The position numbers were made by a program, and so were the translations under genes. From Ga0074130 sp964499485 (lineage in GTDB: Bacteria; Pseudomonadota; Gammaproteobacteria; Burkholderiales; Rhodocyclaceae), in assembly GCA_964499485.1 (NCBI GenBank), contig CAZCLF010000002.1, forward strand, positions 1-64,000: a stretch of DNA of 64,000 nucleotides, written 5' to 3'. The notes under the pieces were generated by a model, which was not told the DNA's origin, did no database searches, and saw nothing but the letters and a program-made list of their open reading frames with translations. Positions 1-8,225 of the stretch are shown in pieces. Positions within the stretch are counted from its first letter, which is position 1. Every line of letters begins with the position of its first letter.

Positions 1-20
1 TCGGGGAGCCAAATAATTCA

Positions 21-55
21 AGCAAAAGGCCCACTTCGGTGGGCCTTTTGCTTTT
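21..55. terminator. Bidirectional intrinsic terminator
   Basis: A perfect 14-bp inverted repeat (21-34 and 39-52) surrounds a TTCG tetraloop and carries A and T runs on its two sides, so it could stop transcription from either direction. It lies just past the 3' end of the minus-strand AAA pseudogene. The same hairpin with one base change recurs at 24077-24107. Confidence 0.85.
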
Positions 56-70
56 CTGCTTCTCCGATAA

Positions 71-1082
71 TTAAAGACGGTTGGCTAAGAAGCCAAAGCC
101 AACAGGCTGTTCAAGCTCGGGAGCAAAGCACTTTCCTGGCTCAATATCCGTCAGGCCCAAGCTCAGCAACTCTCCAGCCTTCCCCCTTAAGGCAGCGCGA
201 CCAAGCGCCTGCTGAATAAGAAGTCTTACCTCACGCGGGCTGCACCCCACAAGCTGAGGCAACCAAGATTTTGGCAAACGCTTTGGTGCTTGTGGCAGCT
301 TGCTAACGGCTTGCTGGTATGTCTCGTTGGCAAGCAACTCCATTTGCTCAGAAGTCGGCACCTCAATCTCGAACACTACAAACCGGCTGAGTAATGCACT
401 AGCAATAGCGCTCTTGTCATTAGCGGTAGCAATCCAAATAATCGAGCTCGTATCAACAGCGAAGCCCGCGTATTCATCCACGAATTTAGCAGCGGTATGT
501 GGTTCTAGCAGTGAATACAAAGCACCTAAAGGGTTCGTCCGAGTATCGGCTGATGCTTTATCCACCTCATCCAAGATAAACACAGGCGCCATCGGGCTTC
601 CGTGGAACATGGCATTAAACACGGCCCCAGCGCGCGCAGATGACCAGCCCCGGTCGAGCCCAGACAGCCCAAACCCTGACGACTGCGAAGACATACTGAA
701 TGACTGTGTGTCGGTTGCCAAACATTGCGCCAGCGCATTCGCAAACATCGTCTTGCCCGTACCAGGAGGCCCCCAAACCAGGATAGGCGAGATGCGTAGG
801 CAAGGAGATCACACTTTTCCTGCTTCTCCACATCGCTCAGCGCACTGCTGTTGCCCAACTGTTCAAGCCGGTCGGCAACCAACTGCTAATGTGCTCATAT
901 GCGCTGATTGGTACGCAAACGGCCACGCCCTGCTTTTAGTGATTAAAAATATCTTGTGGGCCAGCCCCCCCCCCAATATCAGAGCCCTTGAACGAATCAT
1001 GCAGATCCAACTCACGATAGGCCATCGCCTTGCTTTCCGCTTCGGAAAGTTTCCGAGGGGTTTTGTCAGAGGCCGAACTCAC
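71..1082 (-). pseudogene. Decayed Lon-type AAA ATPase gene
   Basis: The C-terminal 225 codons (71-748) stay open and match the AAA module of the intact neighbour at 1318-2718 almost motif for motif: Walker B as ILDEVDK, sensor 1 as IATANDK, then LLSRF. The Walker A motif GPPGTGKT is encoded just upstream in the same frame, but that frame meets a TGA shortly before it. Earlier coding sequence continues in another frame around 790-882 and again in another beyond 885. The presumed start is GTG at 1082, preceded by a GGGAGG ribosome site. A run of 10 G (965-974 read as C on plus) and an in-frame TAA lie near the N-terminus. At least two frameshifts and one stop separate the start from the ATPase core, so I call it a pseudogene. 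Shifts from sequencing error in the G run alone would not repair it. Confidence 0.8.
965..974. repeat. 10-C homopolymer tract
   Basis: Ten consecutive C residues on the plus strand lie inside the 5' part of the decayed AAA gene, where they read as a G tract after the codons for DI. Such tracts are prone to slippage. Here no tract length restores the full frame, because other lesions follow. Confidence 0.9.
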
Positions 1083-1317
1083 CGTTCCTCCCTGTTAATT
1101 CGTTGAAATTGAAAGTTTTTTTACTTTTAAACATTTTAGCCGTATTTGGTGAGGCAAAAAAAGATGGCAGTTGTCGCAAACAGGCTGTGGCGATTCAGGC
1201 TGCGTTTCCGCAACTACAAATAAATTACCGAGCCCTTGAACCGAAATGCCTCTCACGACCACATAGCGTTGTTGGCATCAAGTCGATGCTGACATCATTG
1301 TGTGGAGGTTAGGCGTT

Positions 1318-2718
1318 ATGGGCTTTATGGGTGAAGGCAGGGCAAAGGCGGCGCAGCGCGACAAGTCGTATATTGCTGATGTGATTAAGGCCACCATTGC
1401 GAACACGCGGGTAGCGTCATCGCAGAGCGAGTCGTTTGCGGCCGGCAATGCCCCTTGGGCTTGGCGGGCAGCGAGTGCATTGCTTGCGCGTTTCAATATG
1501 GATGCGCAATTGCTGTCGAAGCCAGGGGCTGACACTCAGTGTTTGATGAAGTGTCTGACGTATGTCCTCGAAGGTTTGCAAGAAGAGCGGGGTTCAGTTG
1601 TGTCAGCGGTTGCTCGCCAAAGTGGTGTTTTGCTAGATCGTTTGCACAAGCTCGACGGCGCAGGGCCACAGCATGCCCTTGCGTGTGGCTTTGTGGAGGC
1701 ACTGCTCAAGCATGCATTGCAGCTTGAGAAGGAGCCAGACTTGCGCCCATGGCTTGATATGCATCAACTGTATCAGGAGTGGCTGGGCATGCTGCGCGAT
1801 GAAGGGGGCGATCATTCGGATACGAACAAGCAGCGCTTGCGTGATTTCAAGAGTTATGTGACTGGGGGGCTCTTGCGTGCGCCGATCATGATGCCCGATC
1901 CTGAGTTGATTTCGGGCATGGCACAGCAGTTCCCGAACTTTGCAGAGCCGCTGTCCTTTGTGGCAGGGCAGGCTGCACTTGCGCAATTGAAGGGGGGTAA
2001 ATTAAGTGGCTTGCCCCCCATGCTGATGGTCGGGCCACCGGGCACGGGCAAAACTTTGTTTTGTGAAATGCTGGCAGCAGCTTTGGGTAGCCGGTTCCAT
2101 TGCCTCAGCATGTCGTCACAGACGAGTGGTTTCTCGCTCGCTGGGCTGGATCGTGGCTGGAGTACAGGACGTGCCGGGATGGTGTTTGAGTCCATTGCCA
2201 CAGGGCGGAGTTTGGCCCCTGTCATCATGCTTGATGAGATTGACAAGTCCGGACAGGACAGCCGGAGCCAGCCATTGGGGCCGTTGTACACGCTGCTGGA
2301 ACCACACGCTGCGAAAACATTCCGTGATGAGTATGCAGGGGTGCCCATGGATGCGAGCCATGTGATCTGGATTGCAACGGCGAACGATAAAGATTCGATT
2401 CCTGCGCCTTTGCTAAGCCGTTTCGAAGTGTTTGAGATTGGGCCGCCAGATGCAGACGGGTTGGCAAAGATTGCACATGCGCTTTACCATCAGGTGACGG
2501 AGAGCCTTCCGGATGTGCCTGCTCAGATGCCGCCTGCATGGCTAGACCGGTCACAAGGCATGGGACCGCGAGATATGCGGCTTGCCTTGCAAAAGGCGAT
2601 TGGACGGGCGGCTTTGCGCTGCGCGGGGAGTGGCAAATTGCAATTAGAAGATGATGACTTTGTAGGCCCGATGGGGAAAGGGGTTGCACCCCGCATTTTC
2701 GGTTTTTTGGGGGTGTAA
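1318..2718 (+). CDS. Lon-type AAA+ ATPase without protease domain
   Basis: The 466-residue protein has a helical N-terminal half of about 200 residues with no recognised domain, then an AAA+ module of the Lon type. Walker A is GPPGTGKT at residues 239-246, Walker B is MLDEID around 304-309, sensor 1 is IATANDK, and an LLSRFEVFEI arginine-finger segment follows. There is neither the Lon N-domain nor the Ser-Lys protease domain, so it is probably a remodelling ATPase. I chose ATG 1318 because GGAGG at 1304-1308 is nine bases upstream; the GTG at 1300 has no such site. The metallophosphoesterase gene starts 10 bp downstream, so the two are likely co-transcribed and work together. A broken paralogue lies divergently upstream. 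Confidence 0.85.
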   Translation: MGFMGEGRAKAAQRDKSYIADVIKATIANTRVASSQSESFAAGNAPWAWRAASALLARFNMDAQLLSKPGADTQCLMKCLTYVLEGLQEERGSVVSAVARQSGVLLDRLHKLDGAGPQHALACGFVEALLKHALQLEKEPDLRPWLDMHQLYQEWLGMLRDEGGDHSDTNKQRLRDFKSYVTGGLLRAPIMMPDPELISGMAQQFPNFAEPLSFVAGQAALAQLKGGKLSGLPPMLMVGPPGTGKTLFCEMLAAALGSRFHCLSMSSQTSGFSLAGLDRGWSTGRAGMVFESIATGRSLAPVIMLDEIDKSGQDSRSQPLGPLYTLLEPHAAKTFRDEYAGVPMDASHVIWIATANDKDSIPAPLLSRFEVFEIGPPDADGLAKIAHALYHQVTESLPDVPAQMPPAWLDRSQGMGPRDMRLALQKAIGRAALRCAGSGKLQLEDDDFVGPMGKGVAPRIFGFLGV

Positions 2719-2728
2719 GGAGCGCGAC

Positions 2729-3505
2729 ATGATTTTGTTTCTGGGCGACAACCACGGCACCTTTGATCATATCGCCCCGGCCATCCGTAAGCTTGCTGTG
2801 GCGGGGGCTGTGGTCGATGGGGTGGTGTTTCTGGGAGATATTGAGGCGCCTCTCCCTTTTGAGCAATGCATTGCTCCCATTTGCGATGCATTGGGGCACG
2901 AGCATGTCTACTTCATCGTTGGGAACCACGATTCGGACTCCACAAGTAACTGGGAAAACCTGCAAGGCTCAAGCCATCGCGATATCGGTGGCAGGGTTGT
3001 TGAGCTTGGTGGCATGCGCATTGCCGGCTTAGGTGGGATTTTCCGTGGGGAAATCTGGAACCCGACTGATGATATGGAAGATGCCGACTTTGACTGCTAT
3101 GCCGACTATGAAAAGCATCTGCGCAACAAGCAACCATTTCGGCTGCGCGACAGCTTAGATGTGGTTGCAAATGGTCGCCTGCGCAAACATATGACGAGCA
3201 TTTTTCCCCAGCAGATTCGTGAGCTTGCCGAGCAGCGTGCAGATATTCTCGTCACGCATGAAGCGCCGAATTTACACCCTCATGGCTTTGCAGCTTTAAA
3301 TGACCTTGCCCTGTCTTTGCAAGTGAAGGCATCGTTTCATGGGCACCATCATGATTGCTTGGCTTACCCTCGCCACGCAAGCGGTTGGCAGCCTTATGGC
3401 GTAGGGTTTTGCGGGATTAGCAACGAACAGGGGGAGGTGATTGTGCCGGGTGATTTTGATGAGGCGACACGCGTGCGACGTGAAGCGCGCAGTTTTTCTG
3501 GTTAG
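2729..3505 (+). CDS. Calcineurin-like metallophosphoesterase
   Basis: The 258-residue protein carries the metallophosphoesterase motif series in order: GDNHG at residues 6-10, GD at 36-37, GNHD at 65-68, then a THE segment around 186 and HGHHH near 213. These supply the two-metal site of the calcineurin-like fold. The substrate cannot be read from the sequence; phosphodiester, phosphoprotein or nucleotide targets are all possible. ATG 2729 is preceded by AAGGAG at 2717-2722; an upstream in-frame start would sit inside the ATPase gene. The tight spacing behind the Lon-type ATPase suggests a two-protein functional unit. No signal peptide is visible, so it is probably cytoplasmic. Confidence 0.88.
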   Translation: MILFLGDNHGTFDHIAPAIRKLAVAGAVVDGVVFLGDIEAPLPFEQCIAPICDALGHEHVYFIVGNHDSDSTSNWENLQGSSHRDIGGRVVELGGMRIAGLGGIFRGEIWNPTDDMEDADFDCYADYEKHLRNKQPFRLRDSLDVVANGRLRKHMTSIFPQQIRELAEQRADILVTHEAPNLHPHGFAALNDLALSLQVKASFHGHHHDCLAYPRHASGWQPYGVGFCGISNEQGEVIVPGDFDEATRVRREARSFSG

Positions 3506-4024
3506 GGCCCGGTGCTTCTGCTTCTGCGCAGTTGGATCTCGTGCAGCATTTCGGTGAACTGCTCGCGGGATTTGTTGGCAATGAGGTTTTTGCCAACGAC
3601 GGGTGAGATCCACAGGCCTGAGATGGCCCTGAAGCGTCTGGCCATACGGGCTACTCGGCTCGATAATTTGGCTTGGTGCAATCGTGGGGTCAAAATTCTC
3701 GCTCGTGTAGCATCCACCGATTTGCTTTCGGCTACCCTGCAAGTCGATAAGCAGACATTACTGCTTGCTAGGCTTATCTTCAGCGTCAGATAGAATTGAT
3801 TCAACAAAAGCTTATCGTAGCGCTTGGACACGCTGAAAGAGAATCTGCGCGAAATCAAGATCGGCACGGTACACGACTGCAAGGGCATTCCCGTTATTAG
3901 GATAGATACCCCCCCTACATTTGCTGCGCGAACTCCACGATATGCCGTTTGAATGGAAGTTCCATCGCTTATCGCTTAAGACGGTTCGGTATTCAAGAAT
4001 ATTTTGTGCTAAAGGCTTTCAGAC
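3506..4024. other. Gap with degraded coding traces
   Basis: About 520 bp carry no gene I can support. A minus-strand open frame (3502-3888, 128 codons) overlaps the preceding stop and has a plausible C-terminal helix, but I recognise no family and see no ribosome site. On plus, codons from about 3818 to 3955 read like a fragment of a real protein but are cut off by a TAG directly upstream. I read the stretch as remnants of older genes. Confidence 0.5.
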
Positions 4025-4888
4025 ATGGCTAACAAGGACAGCGAGTACGCATCACTAAGAACTGAGGTTCTTGATTATTGGAAGGCACAGGAGCAGTTGT
4101 TGTTCGCAACTGCGGTGCTGATGCTTGGCTCTTTAGCTGTGGCAGGGGAGAAGTTTTCTGATTCAAATAAATCAGAGATTGGTGGTTTTCCTTCTATGCT
4201 GTTGATTGCATCTGTGGTGCACTTTTTTTTACAGCTTATTTTGGCTCGCTCAATTGCAAACTACGACCGGATCTTTCGAATTGGAGCCTATCTCCGTGTC
4301 TTTCATGATAACGATGGGGTTCTGCCAGAAGGGGCGACACTCCAGAGTGAAGGTATGTGGCATGCAGTTTGGAGACAGGTCTCTGACAAAGGTGTGACTG
4401 CACGGGCAAGCAAGAACGTTTCGACCCTCGCTCGGTACGTAGACATCCCTGAAATTTCGAGCCGTTACAACACAACAGATGCAATCATGCTGACGCTGGC
4501 ATTGTTTTTTATCCTAATGGTGAGCTTTGTGACCTCACGCGACCATATCAACGTTGATCTATTGGGTATATGCATCGGAGGCGGTCTAGCATTTGTAGTT
4601 GGTTTCTCAGTTGGTTTCTCCATACGACGTTACTGTTTCAAGTCTTTGCCTCTTTGGTTTCTGATTGCGGTTTTTTTGATTGCTGTAGCTGTAGTCATGA
4701 GGTGGGGCTCATTTTCTAGGGCAGATATGCTGGCAATTGGGAACGCGTGTTTGCTTTGCCCATTTGGATGGCTGCTTTCAGAGCTGTGGTTAGTTGGTAC
4801 GTCAGGGAAAACTTACTACGAAGCATTTAAGGATCAGCGCAAAGAGATTCAGGAAAAGCCAAGTAACAAAACGAAGCCCCCTGGGTAA
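4025..4888 (+). CDS. Orphan six-TM membrane protein
   Basis: The 287-residue protein has a short charged N-terminus followed by about six hydrophobic segments: residues 25-42, 58-75, about 152-170, about 177-197, about 203-223 and about 236-255. A soluble stretch of roughly 75 residues lies between the second and third segments. I do not recognise the family. The two-plus-four arrangement of helices around a cytosolic insert resembles small orphan membrane proteins found beside defence genes, but nothing in the sequence proves that role. It stands alone, with decayed sequence on both sides. ATG 4025 has no clear ribosome site. Confidence 0.65.
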   Translation: MANKDSEYASLRTEVLDYWKAQEQLLFATAVLMLGSLAVAGEKFSDSNKSEIGGFPSMLLIASVVHFFLQLILARSIANYDRIFRIGAYLRVFHDNDGVLPEGATLQSEGMWHAVWRQVSDKGVTARASKNVSTLARYVDIPEISSRYNTTDAIMLTLALFFILMVSFVTSRDHINVDLLGICIGGGLAFVVGFSVGFSIRRYCFKSLPLWFLIAVFLIAVAVVMRWGSFSRADMLAIGNACLLCPFGWLLSELWLVGTSGKTYYEAFKDQRKEIQEKPSNKTKPPG

Positions 4889-4906
4889 TCCCCCAACAAA
4901 GTAGCA

Positions 4907-5100
4907 ACCCATCTGCCGATCGAAGGTGACCGTGATCGGCACGGCATTTTCGAGCGACAACTGCCCCCCCCAAGCACCAGACCCGCTGGATCGGCTCTCC
5001 TGTCGCACTACGCCCGAGGTACGACCGAGCGCGAGATCCAGTGCCATCTCGAAGAAGTCTATGGCCCTCGGCCCTTGTGCCGTAGGATTTCCTGCATGCC
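4907..5100 (+). pseudogene. IS256-family transposase remnant
   Basis: A plus-strand reading from 4913 gives LPIEGDRDRHGIFE and then, near 5008-5076, HYARGTTEREIQCHLEEVYG. These are the consecutive conserved segments of IS256-family (mutator-type) transposases, in which a PRDR-GTFEP segment precedes the LYARGM-TREI-HLEE-YG segment. The catalytic DDE parts and both terminal inverted repeats are absent, and a run of 8 C (4964-4971) lies within the fragment. It is a short dead remnant, showing that mobile DNA has passed through this gap. Confidence 0.7.
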
Positions 5101-5119
5101 TGCATATGGCGGTGGTGGG

Positions 5120-5389
5120 TCAGGCAGTAATGCCGAAGGCCAAAAGTGTGTTGCATGATTTCGGGAGCACCGAAAAGCTATCGCTTGCGATTTCCTTTAC
5201 CTCGCCGACATAACTTTCGTCGAAGCCAAATTGAGATAAAAACTCATCGACCAAGCGCTCCCGTTCCCGCCCCGGAAGACGGTCCTCAAGCCGTGCCCCC
5301 CATATCTCAATTTCAGCCTCTTCATTGTCACGAAGGAAAAGCATTGCCTCGTCGGCAGCGTTTAACGCGGCCTTGCGAGCTTCACGCAC
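5120..5389 (-). CDS. Possible small acidic protein or gene remnant
   Basis: An 89-codon GTG-started frame encodes a strongly charged, mostly helical peptide rich in Glu and Arg. The composition looks like real protein rather than a chance frame, and no gene overlaps it on the other strand. I recognise no family and see no convincing ribosome site. It lies next to the IS256 remnant, so it may be the surviving piece of a gene cut by that insertion. The rest of the 4889-5545 gap holds only the transposase remnant and the presumed promoter region of the sigma-factor operon. Confidence 0.35.
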   Translation of the reverse strand: MREARKAALNAADEAMLFLRDNEEAEIEIWGARLEDRLPGRERERLVDEFLSQFGFDESYVGEVKEIASDSFSVLPKSCNTLLAFGITA

Positions 5390-5545
5390 TTTTTAATCGT
5401 TTCACACACGCCGCTGTCTCCTATTTTGGCCTGCTAGACCTTGCTTGTGGCCGACCGGGCGCTAAAGGTTCAAATACTGCTGATAAAATAGGTCTGCAAA
5501 AACACAAATAGAAAAATTTCATATTTATCACTTAAGGGGAAGCTG

Positions 5546-6172
5546 GTGAGCTCAGAGAAGCCCAGCAAAAAACGAGAAATTCTTTCTGAACAAGAGATTG
5601 AAAATCTTTTGAACCGAGTTGCAACTGGTGACCACAAGGCATGTGAAGCGTTTTACATCTACTTCAAGCCACAGGTCTCCATGCAAGCTCGAAAACATCT
5701 CCGAGAAAGCAAAGTCTTTGTCGACTCATTCACGTTCGATGGACTTGTGAACGAGATCCTATATGTAGCCATCAACAAACTCAGCAAGTTCCGTGGCGAA
5801 TCCGTTTTCGCAGCGTTTCTGAGTGGCATAACACGCAATTTATGCAGTAACTTCGTTCGTCGCCATATCCGAGACAGCGAGCGCAACGTTTTTGATGAAG
5901 CGTTGCTAACCGCTATACCTGATGAGGCGCCCGGGCCAGAGGCGATGCAGATTGAGAAACAAGATCATGAGGCTCTGCACTATTGCTTAGGCAAGCTCCC
6001 GACCAAAGCAAGCGAAATCATGAGGGCCACCTATTTCGGGGAGCTATCTGAGGCTGAATGCGCTGCGGCATTCAATATCCCGCAAGGCACGGTCAAGTCA
6101 GCCATCTTCAATGCGAAGAAAAAACTCCGCACCTGTATAGAAAACTGGCGCAGAGGAGGCCGCCATGGCTAA
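5546..6172 (+). CDS. ECF-type RNA polymerase sigma factor
   Basis: The 208-residue protein has the two-domain plan of extracytoplasmic-function sigma factors. Region 2 spans about residues 20-110, including the FRGES-FAAFLSGITRN segment, and region 4 spans about 145-200, with a helix-turn-helix around LSEAECAAAFNIPQGTVKSA. The link between them is short and there is no region 1 or 3. It should direct RNA polymerase to its own and related promoters. GTG 5546 follows AAGGGG about six bases upstream. The stop overlaps the next start by 8 bases, which fits translational coupling to an antagonist. I could not pick a confident promoter in the AT-rich 5460-5545 stretch. Confidence 0.9.
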   Translation: MSSEKPSKKREILSEQEIENLLNRVATGDHKACEAFYIYFKPQVSMQARKHLRESKVFVDSFTFDGLVNEILYVAINKLSKFRGESVFAAFLSGITRNLCSNFVRRHIRDSERNVFDEALLTAIPDEAPGPEAMQIEKQDHEALHYCLGKLPTKASEIMRATYFGELSEAECAAAFNIPQGTVKSAIFNAKKKLRTCIENWRRGGRHG

Positions 6173-6869
6173 GCCAACGATACAAAACATCACCGAGCAC
6201 CAACGCTTTCAGGGCGATCTGCCGTTCTATGTAAATGGCACCCTCTCCCCTGACGATCATGCGTGGATGGACAGCTATATCAGCCGCTATCCGCTTGCAC
6301 AGGCTGCTGTCGATTCAGAACGCAGCCTCTTTGCCGCATTACAAGCCGGAGAGGACAGTATTTCAGAAGAGGAACAGCTCGCCCGCTTTCTGCGCGAAAT
6401 GCCGCCCAACCTGTTTGTAAAGCCCAGCGCATGGCAACGCCTCTACGGGTTTGTGACCCAAACGCCAGCCTACGATGCTCCGCAGCTATCAGCACTCTGG
6501 CAGCAAGGTGTTCGCTTACCTGCACCCGTCTTTGCAGTACTACTCGTACTGATCTGCAGCCAAGCCTTGCTCATGGGGCGCGATGCACTGGATGAGCAAA
6601 CCCAATACCGTAGCCAGCCACTCAGTAGCTGCCAGAAAATGCCTGCGCTCAGAGTCATCATCAAACCCGATACCAAATATTCTGACCTGGTTGTGCTCTT
6701 GCGTAAAACCGATACAACCGTTGTAGCCGGCCCCAGTGAGAGCGGCGAGCTCTGGCTTGCTGTCAATGGCAATCGCGAAACACGCCTGCCAACCACACTC
6801 GACCAACTGCGAAACAATCCACTCGTCAACGAAGTGATCACACTCCCTGTCGGGCCCTGCAAACCATGA
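6165..6869 (+). CDS. Putative membrane anti-sigma factor
   Basis: The 234-residue protein has a cytosolic N-terminal part of about 110 residues, one hydrophobic segment near 110-130 (VFAVLLVLICSQALL) and a C-terminal periplasmic domain of about 100 residues. The N-terminus contains FYVNGTLSPDD, a phrase typical of anti-sigma N-domains, but the usual zinc-binding His-x3-Cys-x2-Cys motif is absent. Its place directly after, and overlapping, the ECF sigma gene is the main argument that it holds the sigma factor at the inner membrane and releases it on a signal. The next gene starts inside its stop codon region (ATGA). Confidence 0.75.
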   Translation: MAKPTIQNITEHQRFQGDLPFYVNGTLSPDDHAWMDSYISRYPLAQAAVDSERSLFAALQAGEDSISEEEQLARFLREMPPNLFVKPSAWQRLYGFVTQTPAYDAPQLSALWQQGVRLPAPVFAVLLVLICSQALLMGRDALDEQTQYRSQPLSSCQKMPALRVIIKPDTKYSDLVVLLRKTDTTVVAGPSESGELWLAVNGNRETRLPTTLDQLRNNPLVNEVITLPVGPCKP

Positions 6870-8200
6870 GAAAACTACTCACTGCCTGCCTGCTGCTGGG
6901 GGCGTTGCAAAGCATCGCCTTCGCAGCGCCAACCGCCGCTGAAAAGCATGCACTTGTCCTCAGCAATAGCGACTACCAAGGCACTGAGCGCGATCTACCC
7001 AACACGGCCAATGACGCAAAGTTGATGGCCGACACCTTGGGCAAACTGGGTTTTAAAGTCACGCAGGCCAGCAACTTGGGGCGCGACAGCTTCTATTCGC
7101 AGCTCGAATCCTTTTCCAAGAGCTTGCCACCGGGGGCTACAGCACTGGTGTACTACGCTGGCCACGGCATGCAGATTGGCGGGGAAAGCTATCTCATGCC
7201 CATCGACATGGCGCTCAGCAGTGAGCAAAAAGCACCGCAGCGCGCTTATGCCCTGAAGTCGATGCTTGATCGCCTATCTACCAGCGCATCTGTCGTGAAT
7301 ATCGTCATTCTCGATGCCTGCCGCAACAACCCCTTTCAGCCTGCGGGTGTGCGCTATCGCAGCTACAGCAATCTTGGCCTTGCTAAAGTCGTGGCCCCGC
7401 GCGGCACCTTTATCGCATTCGCCACCGGCCCCGGGCAACTCGCCCCCGATGGCGCTGGCAAAAACAGCCCCTACACCGCAGCCTTGGCGCGCAATCTACT
7501 GGAAGCCGGTATCGACATCGAAACCCTCTTCAAGAAAACCGGCGAGCAAGTTCGCAAAGTCAGTAGCGATGACCAGATCCCCTGGTACAACAATTCGCTT
7601 GCGGGCGATTTCTTTTTTATCCCGCCACCGGGTGTCACCCAAGTCGCAGGTCAGCCGCTTCCCGGCAACAAAAACGCGCAAACCGGCCCCTACCGCAACA
7701 CCGAAGCAAGCGCGATACAACCTTGGTATCGCGGCCTGAACGAGCAGGAATGGTCACAACTTGATTGGGACATTCAGCAACGCGTGAAACACCTGACAGA
7801 AGACGAAATCCCACTGCTCGAACACAAAGCCAAGGGCGGCAACGTTATTGCCCAAACCACGCTCGGGCTCGCGTGGAGCGAAGGCATACAAAAAGCCAGT
7901 GGCAGCCAGAGCAACAAGTCGCTACGTTATGGCGCCAACAATACCAATGCCATCAAGTGGCTCACCACGGCAGCTGAGGCCGGCTTCCCCATCGCACAGA
8001 CCTTACTTGGCGAGCACTACTATCAGGCCAAAGGGGTTGATCGCAATCTTGAACAGGCACGCAAGTGGACCGAGTTGGGGGCGGAAGCAAAGTATCCCCG
8101 AGCAAAACTCAACCTCGTTCAGATCAAGCTGGAACAAGGCATGACAAACCCCAACGACTGGAAAGATGCGTTTGGGTCAATGAACAAGGCACTTCAATAA
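6866..8200 (+). CDS. Secreted caspase-like protease with Sel1 repeats
   Basis: A signal peptide (residues 1-20, ending AFA) leads into a peptidase C14 caspase-like domain of about 230 residues. The catalytic pair is visible: His100 in YYAGHG and Cys152 in DACRNNPF. The C-terminal third carries two or more Sel1-like TPR repeats (around residues 330-420), with the recurring A-x4-LG-x-x-Y pattern. It probably cleaves after basic residues, as bacterial C14 members often do, and acts in the periplasm, with the Sel1 repeats as a binding scaffold. Translational coupling to the anti-sigma gene raises the possibility that it processes that protein; this is inference. Confidence 0.88.
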   Translation: MRKLLTACLLLGALQSIAFAAPTAAEKHALVLSNSDYQGTERDLPNTANDAKLMADTLGKLGFKVTQASNLGRDSFYSQLESFSKSLPPGATALVYYAGHGMQIGGESYLMPIDMALSSEQKAPQRAYALKSMLDRLSTSASVVNIVILDACRNNPFQPAGVRYRSYSNLGLAKVVAPRGTFIAFATGPGQLAPDGAGKNSPYTAALARNLLEAGIDIETLFKKTGEQVRKVSSDDQIPWYNNSLAGDFFFIPPPGVTQVAGQPLPGNKNAQTGPYRNTEASAIQPWYRGLNEQEWSQLDWDIQQRVKHLTEDEIPLLEHKAKGGNVIAQTTLGLAWSEGIQKASGSQSNKSLRYGANNTNAIKWLTTAAEAGFPIAQTLLGEHYYQAKGVDRNLEQARKWTELGAEAKYPRAKLNLVQIKLEQGMTNPNDWKDAFGSMNKALQ

Positions 8201-8225
8201 CCCCTTTCCAAGGCTAAGAGTACAG

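Noticed and set aside
300..1106. 268-codon plus-strand frame opposite the decayed AAA gene
   Set aside because: It is the complement of a recognisable AAA coding sequence and its own translation resembles no protein.
1103..1312. 69-codon plus-strand frame between the two AAA genes
   Set aside because: It has no ribosome site, overlaps the next gene's ribosome site region and lies in the divergent promoter space.
5460..5500. tRNA-like GGTTCAAAT element
   Set aside because: No acceptor or anticodon stems can be formed around it.
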